Origin: Pelomonas cellulosilytica | GTDB lineage: Bacteria; Pseudomonadota; Gammaproteobacteria; Burkholderiales; Burkholderiaceae_C | DNA: 64,000 nt | Assembly: GCF_021353265.1 (NCBI RefSeq) | Contig: NZ_JAJTWU010000002.1 | Span: 558,001-622,000, forward strand | Reading direction: 5' to 3' | Shown here: positions 39,578 through 49,266 of the stretch, one piece after another | Position numbering within the stretch: the first letter of the stretch is position 1 | How the letters are laid out: every line of letters starts with the position of its first letter | Notes under the pieces: model-generated | Databases searched by the model: none | Told to the model about the DNA's origin: nothing | The model's input: the letters and a program-made list of their open reading frames with translations, nothing else | Made by a program: the position numbers and the translations under genes

Positions 39578-41959
39578 TCAGAAGCTGAACCGGGCCCGGG
39601 CGTAGTAGTAGGCACCGTTGAAGCCCACTGACGACAGCACGTCATACGGGAAGTTGCCGAAGTAGCTGATGTCGCTGATCGAGCGCGTCGGGTAGCGGTC
39701 GGTGGCATTGATGGCGCCGAGAGTCAGCGCCAGCGCCTTCGTCAGCTGCACCTGGGCTTCGACGTCCAGCTGCCAAACGGCCGCATACGTCTGCGTCGGC
39801 ACAAAGCCGTCGCCGAAGTCGAACACGCGTGTCGTGCTGCCGTGCCGGGTCAGCCGGCCGCTCAGGCCCCATGCGCCGCCCTGCCATTGCGCGCTGAGGA
39901 TGTGGCGCTGGCGTGGCGACGCATCGGTCAGCGTGTTGATCTCCTCCAGGCCGACGCTGTCGCCGCCGCGCACCGTCGTGCGGTTGAACGAGGCCGTCCA
40001 GCCCAGGCTTAGCTCGCCGCCCAGCGCGGCACCGCGCCATTGCGTGACGAGGTCGGCGCCGCGGGTGCGCGTGTCCAGCGCGTTGGTGAAGAAGTTCACG
40101 CCATCGACGCCGCTTACGCCGAACTTCGCGAGCAGCTCGTCGGCCAGGCCGTCGCGGCTGATGCGCTGTGACAGCGTGATGCGGTTCTTCACGCGGATGG
40201 CATAGGCGTCCAGCGTCGTCGACCAGGCCTTGTCAGGCTGCCAGCTCAGGCCGACGCTCGCATTGCGCGAGGTCTCGGCCTTCAGGTCCTGCGCGCCCAG
40301 GTAGCGGGCTACTGCGTTGTCCACCGGCAGCGTGCGCACCTGGCTCAGCACGCCGCCGTCGCCGCGGTCGGTCACCGTGAACGCGAAGCCCTGCTGCGCC
40401 AGCGACGGCGCGCGGAAGTTGCTGGACACCGCGCCGCGCAGCGCCAGTGTGCGGTCCAGCGCGAGACGGGTGGAGAGCTTGGCGGTCGTCGCGCCGCCGA
40501 AGTCGCCGTAGTGGTCGTGCCGCAACGCCAGGTTGGCCTGCCAGTCATGCGTCAGGTCGGCGCTGAGGTCCACGTAGGCGCCGGCCACTCGGCGGCTCAG
40601 CCGCGTCGCATCGCCCGCCTGCAGGCCCGGGCCTGCCTGCGCGCCCGCCGGGGCCACCACGGGCCCGACCTGGTAGGACGCCGCGTCGCCCGCGCCTGTC
40701 ACGAAGCGGTCCTCGCGCACCTCCAGCCCCCAGGCCAGCGTCAACGGCCGGGCGAGGCCGGCGACATCCAGCTCCCGGCTCAGGTCCAACTGCAGCGCGG
40801 TCAGGCGGCTGCCGAAGTCAGCCAGGTGGAACTCGCGCGGGCTCGCCGCGCCGAGCGAGGCGTTCAGCGTGCGCCGCACGCCGTAGCTGAAGTCGTTCTG
40901 CCCGTGGTTCAGCGCCAGGTCATAGTCCCAGCTGCCCCATTGGCCCTTCAGCCCGGCCACCAGCTGCAGGTCGCGGTTGTCGCCGGTCGTCTGCGGGCGG
41001 TAGCCGTCGGGGTAGACCGACTTCACGTTGGCGCTGCTGTCCGGGTAGCGGTAGTAGGCCGCGCCCAGCGTGCGGCGTTGCTGCCAGGTGCCGAAGGCGT
41101 AGGCGCGCGTGCCCGGCTCCACATCCGTCGCGCCGTTGAACCAAGCCTGCCACTGGTTCGTGGCCGGTTCGCCGGGCGCGTAGTTGCGCTGGCCGACCGT
41201 GGCGAGGTTGGCGGCGCTCTGGTCCTCCCACGGCGGCAGTTCGTCCAGGCCTGCGCGGTTGGTGGCGTTGCGGTGCAGGCCTTCGAGCCCCGCGCGCACG
41301 AAGCCATGGTCAGCCAGCGTCCAGCCCTGCGTCACGCTGGCGCTCTGCGTCTGGCCGTCGGTCAGCGTCTGGCCGGTCGGCGCGAACTTGGTATGAAAAG
41401 CGCCCGCTTCGGTGACCAGCTCGCCGCCACTCGCACGCTCGTCCAGGATGATGTTGACGACGCCGGCGATCGCGTCAGAGCCGTACTGCGCGCCCGCGCC
41501 GTCGCGCAGCACCTCGATGCGCGCCACGGCCGACAGAGGGATGGTGTTGAAGTCCACCGGGTTCGTGCCCTTGCCCGTCTTGGATTCCAAGTTGACGACG
41601 GCCGACGTGTTGCGGCGCCGTCCGTTGACGAGCACCAGCACCTGGTCGGGCGACAGGCCGCGCAGCTGCGCCGCGCGCACGTGGTCGCCGCCGCCCGAGT
41701 TGGACTGGCGCGGGAAGTTGAACGACGGCAGCAGCGCCTGCAGGGCGGCGGCGAGGTTGCCGTCCGGTCCTGCGGCGCGCAGCACGTCGTCGCGGCTCAG
41801 CACGTCGACCGGCACGGCGGTGTCGGCCAGCGTACGGTCCTTGGCGCGAGTGCCGGTGACGATGACGGCGTCCAGCGCGCTGGGCGCGGTCTGCGCGAGG
41901 GCGGCGGTGGCAAGCAGTGTCTGCGAGACGGCGAGGGCGAGGGGGCGGAGCTGGGTCAT
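39578..41959 (-). CDS. TonB-dependent outer-membrane receptor
   Basis: A 793-residue receptor. A Sec signal (LALAVSQTLLATAALAQ) is followed by a TonB-box-like DAVIVTGTRAKD and the plug domain. The plug has AGPDGNLAAALQALLPSFNF, VLVLVNGRRRNTSAVVN and IEVLRDGAGAQYGSDAIAGVVNI. A 22-strand barrel follows, ending in YYYARARFSF with C-terminal Phe. The plug is of the type in which the GRRRN and DGAGAQYGSDAIAG motifs are strong, seen in receptors for varied organic ligands. No siderophore synthesis, sigma factor or FecR gene is nearby, so the ligand is unknown. Start ATG 41959; the permease gene at 42095 is divergent. Confidence 0.92.
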   Translation of the reverse strand: MTQLRPLALAVSQTLLATAALAQTAPSALDAVIVTGTRAKDRTLADTAVPVDVLSRDDVLRAAGPDGNLAAALQALLPSFNFPRQSNSGGGDHVRAAQLRGLSPDQVLVLVNGRRRNTSAVVNLESKTGKGTNPVDFNTIPLSAVARIEVLRDGAGAQYGSDAIAGVVNIILDERASGGELVTEAGAFHTKFAPTGQTLTDGQTQSASVTQGWTLADHGFVRAGLEGLHRNATNRAGLDELPPWEDQSAANLATVGQRNYAPGEPATNQWQAWFNGATDVEPGTRAYAFGTWQQRRTLGAAYYRYPDSSANVKSVYPDGYRPQTTGDNRDLQLVAGLKGQWGSWDYDLALNHGQNDFSYGVRRTLNASLGAASPREFHLADFGSRLTALQLDLSRELDVAGLARPLTLAWGLEVREDRFVTGAGDAASYQVGPVVAPAGAQAGPGLQAGDATRLSRRVAGAYVDLSADLTHDWQANLALRHDHYGDFGGATTAKLSTRLALDRTLALRGAVSSNFRAPSLAQQGFAFTVTDRGDGGVLSQVRTLPVDNAVARYLGAQDLKAETSRNASVGLSWQPDKAWSTTLDAYAIRVKNRITLSQRISRDGLADELLAKFGVSGVDGVNFFTNALDTRTRGADLVTQWRGAALGGELSLGWTASFNRTTVRGGDSVGLEEINTLTDASPRQRHILSAQWQGGAWGLSGRLTRHGSTTRVFDFGDGFVPTQTYAAVWQLDVEAQVQLTKALALTLGAINATDRYPTRSISDISYFGNFPYDVLSSVGFNGAYYYARARFSF

Positions 41960-42094
41960 GCGGGACGGCGTGGCAACAACGACAAAACCCCACAGCCTAC
42001 GGGCGCCGACGCCCGCCGGCTCAGACATGTTGCGCATATGCACATGCCGCCGCGGCGCCGGCTAGCATCGCGCGCTTTGCCGACCTCCGCCCTC

Positions 42095-43438
42095 ATGACC
42101 GCCACACCCCCCGCCCAGCCCGAACGCCGCCTCGACGTGCGGCATGCCGGCGCGTTGTGCGTGGGCATGGTCATCGGCGCCGGCATCTTCAAGACGTCGC
42201 CGATGGCCGCTCAGGCCTTGGGCGACCCGGTCCAGTTGCTGCTGGCCTGGGGGCTGGGCGGCGTGCTGTCGCTGGTGGGCGGGCTGTGCTTTGCCGAGCT
42301 GGCCGCGGCTTTTCCGGACACAGGCGGCGACTATCACTTTTTGCGTCGCGCCTACGGCCATCGGCTAGGCTTCCTGTTCGCGTGGTCGCGCTTCGCCGTC
42401 ATCCACACGGGCTCGATGGCACTGCTGGGATTCGTCTTCGGCGACTACCTTGCGCAGGTGGTGAATCTGACGCCCTGGCTGGGCCCGCACGCCAGTGCGC
42501 TGCTGGCCGGCGGGCTCATCGTCGCGCTGACCGGGCTGAACCTGATGGGCGTGCGCGTGGGCCTGGGCACGCAGCTGGGGTTGAGCGCCGCCGTGCTGCT
42601 GGGCCTGGTGCTGCTGGGCCTCGGCGCGGGCGCGCAGGTGCTGGCCGGCCAGCCGCCGGCCACGCCGCCGCCGGCGGTGCCCGGCACGGACTGGGGCCTG
42701 GCGCTGGTCTTCGTGTTCCTGGCCTATGGCGGCTGGAGCGACGCGGCCACGCTGTCCGCCGAGATGCGCGACCCCGAGCGCGGCATCCGCCGCGCGCTGC
42801 TGCTGGGCCTGGCCCTCGTCATGGCACTGTACCTGCTGGCCAACTGGGCCTATCTGCGAGTGCTGGGCGTCAGCGGGCTGGCCGCCAGCGGCGCGCCGGC
42901 CGCGGAGCTGATGCGCGTCGTCTTCGGCCGTGGGGCGGAGTTGCTGATGGTGGGCGTCGTCACGCTGACGGCGCTGTCGGTCATGAATGCGCTGCTGATC
43001 GCCGGCCCGCGCACGACCTATGCCGCCGCGCGCGACCTAGCCGCCGAATGGCATCTGGCACGCTGGAACCATGCGCGCGGCACGCCCACGGGCGCGGTCG
43101 TCGCGACGGCCGGTGTCGCGCTGGGGCTGGTGGCGTTCGGCGACCTCACGCGCGGCGGCTTCTCGACGATGGTGGACTATCTGTCGCCGGTCTACTGGTT
43201 CTTCATGACGCTGAGCGGGCTGGCCGTCATCGTGCTGCGCCTGCGCGAGCCGGAGGCGCCGCGGCCTGTGCGCGTGCCGCTCTACCCGTGGCTGCCGCTG
43301 CTGTTCGCCGCCAGCAGTGCCTATGTGCTGTGGTCCAGCGTGGTCTACGTGAAGGCGGGCGCCGTCGTGGGCCTCGCGGTGCTGACGGTCGGCGCGGCGC
43401 TGCTGTGGGGGCATGGCCGGCGCCGGCGGCTATCCTGA
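42095..43438 (+). CDS. APC superfamily amino acid permease
   Basis: A 447-residue inner-membrane transporter with about twelve hydrophobic segments, of the amino acid-polyamine-organocation superfamily. Helix 1 carries the family GMVIGAGIFKTSP loop, and helix 2 has FAELAAAFPDTGGDYHFLRR. A later cytoplasmic block is WSDAATLSAEMRDPERGIRR, where the E-x-x-x-P-x-R-x-I-P-R-type APC signature occurs. The substrate is unknown. The start at 42095 gives the usual N-terminus. It is divergent from the TonB receptor and is followed four bases after its stop by the BenE-family gene. Confidence 0.88.
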   Translation: MTATPPAQPERRLDVRHAGALCVGMVIGAGIFKTSPMAAQALGDPVQLLLAWGLGGVLSLVGGLCFAELAAAFPDTGGDYHFLRRAYGHRLGFLFAWSRFAVIHTGSMALLGFVFGDYLAQVVNLTPWLGPHASALLAGGLIVALTGLNLMGVRVGLGTQLGLSAAVLLGLVLLGLGAGAQVLAGQPPATPPPAVPGTDWGLALVFVFLAYGGWSDAATLSAEMRDPERGIRRALLLGLALVMALYLLANWAYLRVLGVSGLAASGAPAAELMRVVFGRGAELLMVGVVTLTALSVMNALLIAGPRTTYAAARDLAAEWHLARWNHARGTPTGAVVATAGVALGLVAFGDLTRGGFSTMVDYLSPVYWFFMTLSGLAVIVLRLREPEAPRPVRVPLYPWLPLLFAASSAYVLWSSVVYVKAGAVVGLAVLTVGAALLWGHGRRRRLS

Positions 43439-43442
43439 GTCG

Positions 43443-44615
43443 ATGCGCCGACTGCTCCAGGACTTCTCGACTTCCACCCTTGTCGCCGGTTTCGTCGCCG
43501 TGCTGGTGGGCTACACCAGCTCGGTGGCCATCATCTTCCAGGCCACCGTTGCGCTGGGTGCCACGCCGGCACAGACCGCCTCCTGGCTGTGGGCGCTGGG
43601 CCTTGGCATGGGCGTGACGAGCGTGGGGCTGAGCCTGTGGACGCGCCAGCCGGTGCTGACAGCCTGGTCCACGCCCGGCGCCGCGCTGCTGGCGTCCACC
43701 TCGGGCGTGGACATGCCCGAGGCCATCGGCGCCTTCATCGTCTGCGGCGGCCTCATCGCCTGGGCCGGGGCCAGCGGCTGGTTCGAGAAACTGATGGACC
43801 GCATCCCCGTGGCCATCGCGTCGGCGCTGCTGGCCGGCGTGCTGGCGCGCTTCGGTCTGGACGCCGCAGCCAGCGTCAGGACAGCGCCGGGCCTCGTGCT
43901 CGTCATGACGCTGGCCTACCTGCTCGGCCGGCGCTGGTGGCCGCGCTACGCCGTGCCGGGAGTGCTGCTGGCAGGGATCGCGTACGCGCTCGGCGAGGGC
44001 CGTCTCAGCTTCGCCGGGATGGACACGTCGCAGCTGCTCGCGCAGCCGGTGTGGACGACACCCGTGTTCACCTGGCACGCCGCCATCGGGGTGGCGCTGC
44101 CGCTGTTCGTCGTGACGATGGCCTCGCAGAACCTTCCCGGCGTCGCGGCGCAGCGCGCCAGCGGCTACGAGACGCCGGTGTCGGCCAGCGTGGCCGTCAC
44201 CGGCGCGGCGACGGCGCTGCTCGCGCCTTTCGGCGGCTATGCGTTCAATCTCGCCGCCATCACCGCGGCCATCTGCATGGGCCGCGAGGCGCATGAGGAC
44301 CCGGCCCGGCGTTACACCGCGTCGCTCGCGGCCGGGCTGTTCTACGTCGCGCTGGGCCTGGCGGGTGGTGTCGTCGCGATGCTGCTGACGGCCTTCCCGC
44401 CCGAGCTCGTCAAGGCCATTGCCGGCCTGGCGTTGCTGGGCACCATCGCCGGCGCGCTGGCCGCGGCGCTGAAGGACGAGTCGCACCGCGATGCGGCCAT
44501 CCTGACCTTCCTCGTCTGCCTGTCGGGTGTCAGCGCCTTCGGTATCGGCGCGGCCTTCTGGGCCGTGCTGGCGGGCGGCGCCGCATTCGTCGTGCCGCGC
44601 CTTAGGCGGCGCTGA
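43443..44615 (+). CDS. BenE family benzoate/H+ symporter-like transporter
   Basis: A 390-residue membrane protein with about twelve hydrophobic segments, matching the BenE family of benzoate and related transporters. Landmarks are STLVAGFVAVLVGYTSSVAI in helix 1, TAWSTPGAALLASTSGVDMP, GVALPLFVVTMASQNLPGVA and the GGYAFNLAAITAAICMG block with a predicted buried Asn. BenE proteins are often found away from catabolic genes, as here, so benzoate transport is not assured. It starts four bases after the APC permease stop, probably in the same transcript. Confidence 0.88.
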   Translation: MRRLLQDFSTSTLVAGFVAVLVGYTSSVAIIFQATVALGATPAQTASWLWALGLGMGVTSVGLSLWTRQPVLTAWSTPGAALLASTSGVDMPEAIGAFIVCGGLIAWAGASGWFEKLMDRIPVAIASALLAGVLARFGLDAAASVRTAPGLVLVMTLAYLLGRRWWPRYAVPGVLLAGIAYALGEGRLSFAGMDTSQLLAQPVWTTPVFTWHAAIGVALPLFVVTMASQNLPGVAAQRASGYETPVSASVAVTGAATALLAPFGGYAFNLAAITAAICMGREAHEDPARRYTASLAAGLFYVALGLAGGVVAMLLTAFPPELVKAIAGLALLGTIAGALAAALKDESHRDAAILTFLVCLSGVSAFGIGAAFWAVLAGGAAFVVPRLRRR

Positions 44616-44783
44616 GCCTGCGAAATCTGGTGCGTGCCGCCACCATCTGGGGCGCGGCGCCTGGCGCTGGTGCGGTAGCGTGGCGGCGCCGCATCGCCCT
44701 GCTGATTTGCCAGCCCTTCAGATGGGGGGAGAGGGAGACGCGCGTCACGGTCAGTCGATAAGCTGTCCGCAAGCTGTCCCGCG

Positions 44784-45785
44784 ATGGGTGGCGACCCGAC
44801 CTGTTCCCAACGGCCTGGGCCTGTCTTGCTGCCTGCCCCTTCTCCCTTGTTCGACGAGCCCGCCGCGACGCCTCCGGGCAGCCTGCGCCTGCTGGCGCGC
44901 GTAGCCAGCCATGCCTGGGCACAGACCCGGGCCGAAGGCGTGGGCGACGGTCTGCGCGTGCTGCTGAGGGCCAGCCGCGTGCTGGGCCTGCGCGAGCCGC
45001 TGGCGGAGCTGTTCGCGATTCCCGCCTTCGCACGCTTGATGGCGGCCCAGCCCGACGCCGACGTGCTGTTCTTCATCAGCCACCGGCATTTCCTGTCGCG
45101 CGGTTTCTGTCCGGTCGAGCGCATCGCCTGTGGGCTGGACCATTTCCGCTTCGAGCAGGAGCGCCTCGCGCCGGCGCTATGGCCGCTGCTGCATGGGGAC
45201 GGGCTGCGCCTGTGGCAGCACGAGGCCGGCTGCGACATCCGGCTGCGGGCCAATGCCGACACGCGCCACGAGGGGCCGCTGAGCCTGGCGATGCGCTGGG
45301 GCAGCCGCACGGTGCACGAACTGTCGTTCGCCTGGGTCCATGGCGTGCGGCTCGACGCCGGGGCGGACAGCGGGCCTCAGCTGTTCGTCACGCGCAACCA
45401 GTCGGTGCCGTCAGATGCGCCGGCGCTGGCGCAGTTCCGCGCCAGCTTTCCGCAGAACTCGCCGGCCTACTTCGGCCTCGCGGCGCTGCACGGCGTGGCG
45501 ACGGCGCTCGGCCATCGGCGCATCGTCGGCGTGCGGGGTCATTGCCAGATCGCCTTCGAGCCAGCGCTGCAGTCCAGCTTCACGCGCTCCTACGACGAAT
45601 TCTGGGAGAGCTTCGGCGGCCAGCCACTCGGCCGCCATGGCCTGGAGATGCCGGTGCCGCCGGTGCTGGCGCCGCTGGAGCAGTTGCAATCCAGGCGCCG
45701 GCCTCGCGCCCGCCAGCGCCGCGAGCACTGGCGCCAGATCGCCGAGGCGGCGCAGGCATCGCTGAGCCCCTACGTGCTGGCCTGA
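44784..45785 (+). CDS. DUF535 (VirK/YbjX) family protein
   Basis: A 333-residue protein of the VirK/YbjX family, whose members in enterobacteria influence envelope resistance to cationic peptides and virulence factor export. Recognisable blocks are the central FEQERLAPALWPLLHGDGLR and ELSFAWVHGVRL, then LFVTRNQSV, ALHGVATALGHRRIVGVRGH and the hallmark FTRSYDEFWESFGG. No signal or membrane segment is present. The first 30 residues are low complexity, and the ATG at 44784 lacks a ribosome site, so a later start is possible. An 11-base tandem duplication (AAGCTGTCCGC, 44760-44781) lies just upstream. Confidence 0.82.
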   Translation: MGGDPTCSQRPGPVLLPAPSPLFDEPAATPPGSLRLLARVASHAWAQTRAEGVGDGLRVLLRASRVLGLREPLAELFAIPAFARLMAAQPDADVLFFISHRHFLSRGFCPVERIACGLDHFRFEQERLAPALWPLLHGDGLRLWQHEAGCDIRLRANADTRHEGPLSLAMRWGSRTVHELSFAWVHGVRLDAGADSGPQLFVTRNQSVPSDAPALAQFRASFPQNSPAYFGLAALHGVATALGHRRIVGVRGHCQIAFEPALQSSFTRSYDEFWESFGGQPLGRHGLEMPVPPVLAPLEQLQSRRRPRARQRREHWRQIAEAAQASLSPYVLA

Positions 45786-45836
45786 CGATGGCGCTGTGCA
45801 ACACTGGCCGGCGCTGAACATCCCAGGCGCCCGACC

Positions 45837-46784
45837 ATGAAGCTGCTCTTCGTTGCCGACCCGCTCGGCACCTTCAAGACCTATAAGGATTCCACCTTCG
45901 CGATGATGCGCGAGGCCGCCCGCCGTGGCCACGAGCTGCTGGCCTGCGAGCCGCAGCAGCTCGTCTGGCAGCGGGGTGGCCGCGTGACGGCGCGCGGCGC
46001 GCTGCAGATCGCGCTGACCGGTGAGGCCGACGACTGGTACACCGTGACCGCCACCGGTGATGTCGCGCTGGCCGACGTGGATGCCGTGCTGATGCGCAAG
46101 GACCCGCCGTTCGACTCGGAGTTCTTCTATGCCACCCACCTGTTGAGCCAGGCCGAGCGCGAAGGTGCGCGCGTCTTCAACAAGGCCAGCGCGTTGCGCG
46201 AGCATCCCGAGAAGCTCGCGATCATGGAGTTCCCCGAGTTCATCTCGCCGACGGTCGTTACGCGCGACCCGGCCGAGATCCGCGCCTTCCACGCCGAGCA
46301 CCGCGACATCATCCTGAAGCCGCTGGACGGGATGGGCGGCATGGGCATCTTCCGTGTGAAGGACGACGGCCTGAACCTTGGCAGCATCGTCGAGACGCTG
46401 AACCAGGGCGGCACGCAGACGGTCATGGTGCAGCGCTTCATCCCGGCCATCGCCGACGGCGACAAGCGCATCCTCATCATCGGCGGCAAGCCGGTGCCGC
46501 ACTGCCTCGCGCGCATCCCGCAGGGCGGTGAGGTTCGCGGCAATCTCGCCGCCGGCGGCAAGGGCGTGGCCCGGCCGCTGACGCCTCGCGACCGCGAGAT
46601 CGCCGAGCACCTCGGGCCCATCCTGGCCGCGCGCGGCCTGCTGCTGGTGGGGCTGGACGTCATCGGCGAGAACGTTACCGAGATCAACGTGACCAGCCCG
46701 ACCTGTTTCCAGGAGATCACCGACCAGAGCGGTTTCGACGTCGCGAAGATGTTCGTCGATGCGCTGGAGGCGGCCCAGGCATGA
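45837..46784 (+). CDS. gshB: glutathione synthetase
   Basis: A 315-residue ATP-grasp ligase that adds glycine to gamma-glutamylcysteine, completing glutathione. It follows E. coli GshB throughout: FVADPLGTFKTYKDSTFAMM, LMRKDPPFDSEFFYATHLL, FNKASALREHPEKLA, ILKPLDGMGGMGIFRVK (ATP-grasp loop), GGEVRGNLAAGGKGVA and IGENVTEINVTSPTCFQEI. Its stop overlaps the DUF885 peptidase gene by four bases. Together with gshA (34891) and the glutathione-dependent formaldehyde genes (58153, 59426) it covers a glutathione theme in the window. Confidence 0.97.
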   Translation: MKLLFVADPLGTFKTYKDSTFAMMREAARRGHELLACEPQQLVWQRGGRVTARGALQIALTGEADDWYTVTATGDVALADVDAVLMRKDPPFDSEFFYATHLLSQAEREGARVFNKASALREHPEKLAIMEFPEFISPTVVTRDPAEIRAFHAEHRDIILKPLDGMGGMGIFRVKDDGLNLGSIVETLNQGGTQTVMVQRFIPAIADGDKRILIIGGKPVPHCLARIPQGGEVRGNLAAGGKGVARPLTPRDREIAEHLGPILAARGLLLVGLDVIGENVTEINVTSPTCFQEITDQSGFDVAKMFVDALEAAQA

Positions 46785-48481
46785 GGCGCCGCGACTTCGC
46801 CGCCTGGGGCCTGGGCGGGTTGGCCGGGCTAGCCGGACCGGCGATGGCCGGCCCCTCTTTCGCGACCCTCGCCGACGGCTTCCTGGAGGCGCTGTGGAAG
46901 CTCGACCCCGATGCGGCCGTCGCGGCCGGTCGCTTCGAGTTCGCGGGGCAGCTGACGCTGCCGAGTGCTGCGCAGCGGCAGCGCCAGCGCCGCTTCCTGC
47001 AGCAGTGGCTGCAACGCTTCAATGGCGCGCCCGGTATGAACCTCACGGCCAGCGAGCGCATGGACTGCGCGATGCTGATGGCCAAGATCCGCAGCGACCT
47101 GTGGGCGCTGGACGAACTGCGCGAATGGGCCTGGAACCCGGCCCAGTACAACCCGGCCGGCGCCATCGACCTTGTCCTCAACACGGACTGGGCGCCCGAC
47201 GCGGAGCGCGTGAAGGCGCTGCAGCAGCGCGTCAAGCGCCTGCCGGTCTTCTATGCCGAGGCGCGCAAGAGCCTGGCCGGCGTCACGCGTGAGCACACCG
47301 AGCTGGCATTGCAGCAGGCGCCCGGTGTGCTGGCCGTGCTGGACGACCTGCAGGCCCGTGCCCGCCAGGCCGGCCTGGCGAGCGCCGTGCAGCCGGACCT
47401 CGATGCGGCCCGCCGTGCCGTCGCCGGCTACCAAGCCCACCTAACGGCGCTGCTGCCCACGGCCAGGCGCCCGTGGCGGCTGGGTGCGGCGCTGTACGAG
47501 CCCAGGTTCGCGCACGACATTCAGTCGGCCCGCACCGCCCGCGAGACCTACGAGCTGGCGCTGGCTCGCCGCGAGGAGGTGCTGGCCAGCATGCAGGCGC
47601 AGGCCCGCTTGCTGTGGCCCACGGTCATCGGTACCGAGCCCGTGCCGGACGACCGCTTCGCGCTTATCGGCCGCGTCATCGACAAGCTCAGCGAACAGCA
47701 TGTCGCGCGGGAGCGTTTCGTCGACGAGATCCGCGCGCAGATCCCGCAGCTGGAGGCGTGGATCCGCGACCACGATCTGTTGACGCTGGACCCGTCCAAG
47801 CCCTTGGTCGTGCGCGAGACGCCGGTCTACCAACGCGGCGTGGCCGGCGCCGGCATCGAGGCGCCGGGCCCTTATCGCCCGCAGGACAAGACGTACTACA
47901 ACGTCACGCCGCTGGACGGCGCGACGCCCGAGCAGGCCGAGAGCTCGCTGCGCGAGTACAACCACTGGATCCTGCAGATCCTCAACATCCACGAGGCCAT
48001 CCCCGGCCACTACACGCAGCTCGTCTACGCGAACCGCGCGCCGAGCAAGGTGAAGGCCTTGTTCGGCAACGGCGCGATGGTGGAGGGCTGGGCCGTCTAC
48101 GGTGAGCGCATGATGATCGAGAGCGGCTACGGCGCGTCGCCGGAGATGACGCTGATGTGGGGCAAGTGGCACCTGCGCTCGGTGACGAACACCATCCTCG
48201 ATTACAGCGTGCATGTGCTCGGCATGCAGCAGGCCGACGCACTGGACCTGCTGACGCGCCAGGCCTTCCAGACCGCCAGCGAGGCCCGCGAGAAATGGCG
48301 CCGCGTGCAGCTCACCTCGGTGCAGTTGACGAGCTACTTCAGCGGCTACAGCGAGATCGTGGCCTTGCGTGAGGAAATGCAGAAGCGCCCGGGCTTCAAT
48401 CTGAAGACCTTCCACGAAAAGTTCCTCGGTTACGGTAGCGCGCCGGTAAGGCTGATCGCGGCGGAGATGCTGCGCGCCTGA
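46781..48481 (+). CDS. DUF885 zinc metallopeptidase-like protein, exported
   Basis: A 566-residue protein with a Tat-like signal (MRRRDFAAWGLGGLAG, cleavage near AMA-G). The body is the DUF885 fold, related to M32/M3-type gluzincins. The zinc motif is HEAIPGH (His404-Glu405 to His410), followed about 26 residues later by the third-ligand region GAMVEGWAVYGERMM. The upstream YYNVTPLDGATPEQAESSLR segment and the final FHEKFLGYGSAPVRLI are characteristic. Peptidase activity is presumed; the substrates of the family are unknown. The start overlaps gshB by four bases, which is worth noting because gshB and a peptidase are thereby co-translated. Confidence 0.88.
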   Translation: MRRRDFAAWGLGGLAGLAGPAMAGPSFATLADGFLEALWKLDPDAAVAAGRFEFAGQLTLPSAAQRQRQRRFLQQWLQRFNGAPGMNLTASERMDCAMLMAKIRSDLWALDELREWAWNPAQYNPAGAIDLVLNTDWAPDAERVKALQQRVKRLPVFYAEARKSLAGVTREHTELALQQAPGVLAVLDDLQARARQAGLASAVQPDLDAARRAVAGYQAHLTALLPTARRPWRLGAALYEPRFAHDIQSARTARETYELALARREEVLASMQAQARLLWPTVIGTEPVPDDRFALIGRVIDKLSEQHVARERFVDEIRAQIPQLEAWIRDHDLLTLDPSKPLVVRETPVYQRGVAGAGIEAPGPYRPQDKTYYNVTPLDGATPEQAESSLREYNHWILQILNIHEAIPGHYTQLVYANRAPSKVKALFGNGAMVEGWAVYGERMMIESGYGASPEMTLMWGKWHLRSVTNTILDYSVHVLGMQQADALDLLTRQAFQTASEAREKWRRVQLTSVQLTSYFSGYSEIVALREEMQKRPGFNLKTFHEKFLGYGSAPVRLIAAEMLRA

Positions 48482-48498
48482 GACGCCTGGCGCGGGCG

Positions 48499-49266
48499 CT
48501 ACGCCAGTTGCGTCAGCACGCGCTCCAACACCAGCGCCATCTGCTGCGGCCCTTCCAGGCAGAAGCGTGCACGGCTGCCCGGGTCGTCGCGACCGACGCG
48601 CAGCGTCAGCCAGTGCGGGGGAGCGGACTCAAACACCGGCTCGTCGTTGACGTCGTCGCCGGCGAAGAATGCCGCGGCCGCATTCACGCGCGACACCAGC
48701 GCCCGCACTGCATCTGCCTTGTCGGGCGCATCCGCCGCGACGGCGTTCACCACCATCTTGCCGGCGAACAGGCGCAGCCCCTCGGGCGTCGGGTTGAGCA
48801 GTGCCGCCAGCAACTGCTCGGCGTGGCCCCGGTCGCGCGAGAGGCGGTAGTGCAGGGCGATCGACAGGCCCTTGTCCTCCACGCCGATGCCGGCCGCCCG
48901 GAGGTCGGCCTCGCGGGCGTTTAAGAGCGCGCGCAGGCGGTCGAGCGGCTCGCTCAGGCGCTGCGCTTGAGTGCCGTGCGACTGGGCCTCCTCGGCGCCA
49001 TGGTTGCCGACGATGAATTGCGGCTCGAAGCCGAGGCGCCCGCGCACGTCGGCGATGGTGCGGCCGGTGACGATGGCCACCGGCAATCGTGCGGTGAGCG
49101 CCTCCAGTCGCGACGTGACGGCCACCGACACGCGGGCATCGTCGGGCCGGGCGACGATGGGCGCGAGCGTGCCGTCGAAGTCGAATGCCATCAACGGGCG
49201 CAACCGCAGCACGGCGGCCAGTGCGGCTTCGCCTTCGGGGGTGAACAGGGACTGCATACGCATCAT
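48499..49266 (-). CDS. otsB: trehalose-6-phosphate phosphatase
   Basis: A 255-residue HAD-superfamily phosphatase that releases trehalose from trehalose 6-phosphate. Motif 1 is MAFDFDGTLAPIV (nucleophile Asp29, acid Asp31), motif 2 AIVTGRT, and motif 4 FFAGDDVNDEPVF. VGNHGAEEAQ belongs to the cap-side trehalose loop. The start codon lies in the otsA stop (four-base overlap), so the two enzymes are made together. It converges with the DUF885 gene with a 17-base gap. Confidence 0.95.
   Translation of the reverse strand: MMRMQSLFTPEGEAALAAVLRLRPLMAFDFDGTLAPIVARPDDARVSVAVTSRLEALTARLPVAIVTGRTIADVRGRLGFEPQFIVGNHGAEEAQSHGTQAQRLSEPLDRLRALLNAREADLRAAGIGVEDKGLSIALHYRLSRDRGHAEQLLAALLNPTPEGLRLFAGKMVVNAVAADAPDKADAVRALVSRVNAAAAFFAGDDVNDEPVFESAPPHWLTLRVGRDDPGSRARFCLEGPQQMALVLERVLTQLA

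Noticed and set aside
40511-42094. Long in-frame extension upstream of the APC permease
   Set aside because: It is antisense to the TonB receptor gene and has shadow composition; the permease family begins at 42095.
44760-44781. Tandem 11-base duplication before the DUF535 gene
   Set aside because: Only two imperfect copies with no link to a start site or known element; noted only within the gene entry.
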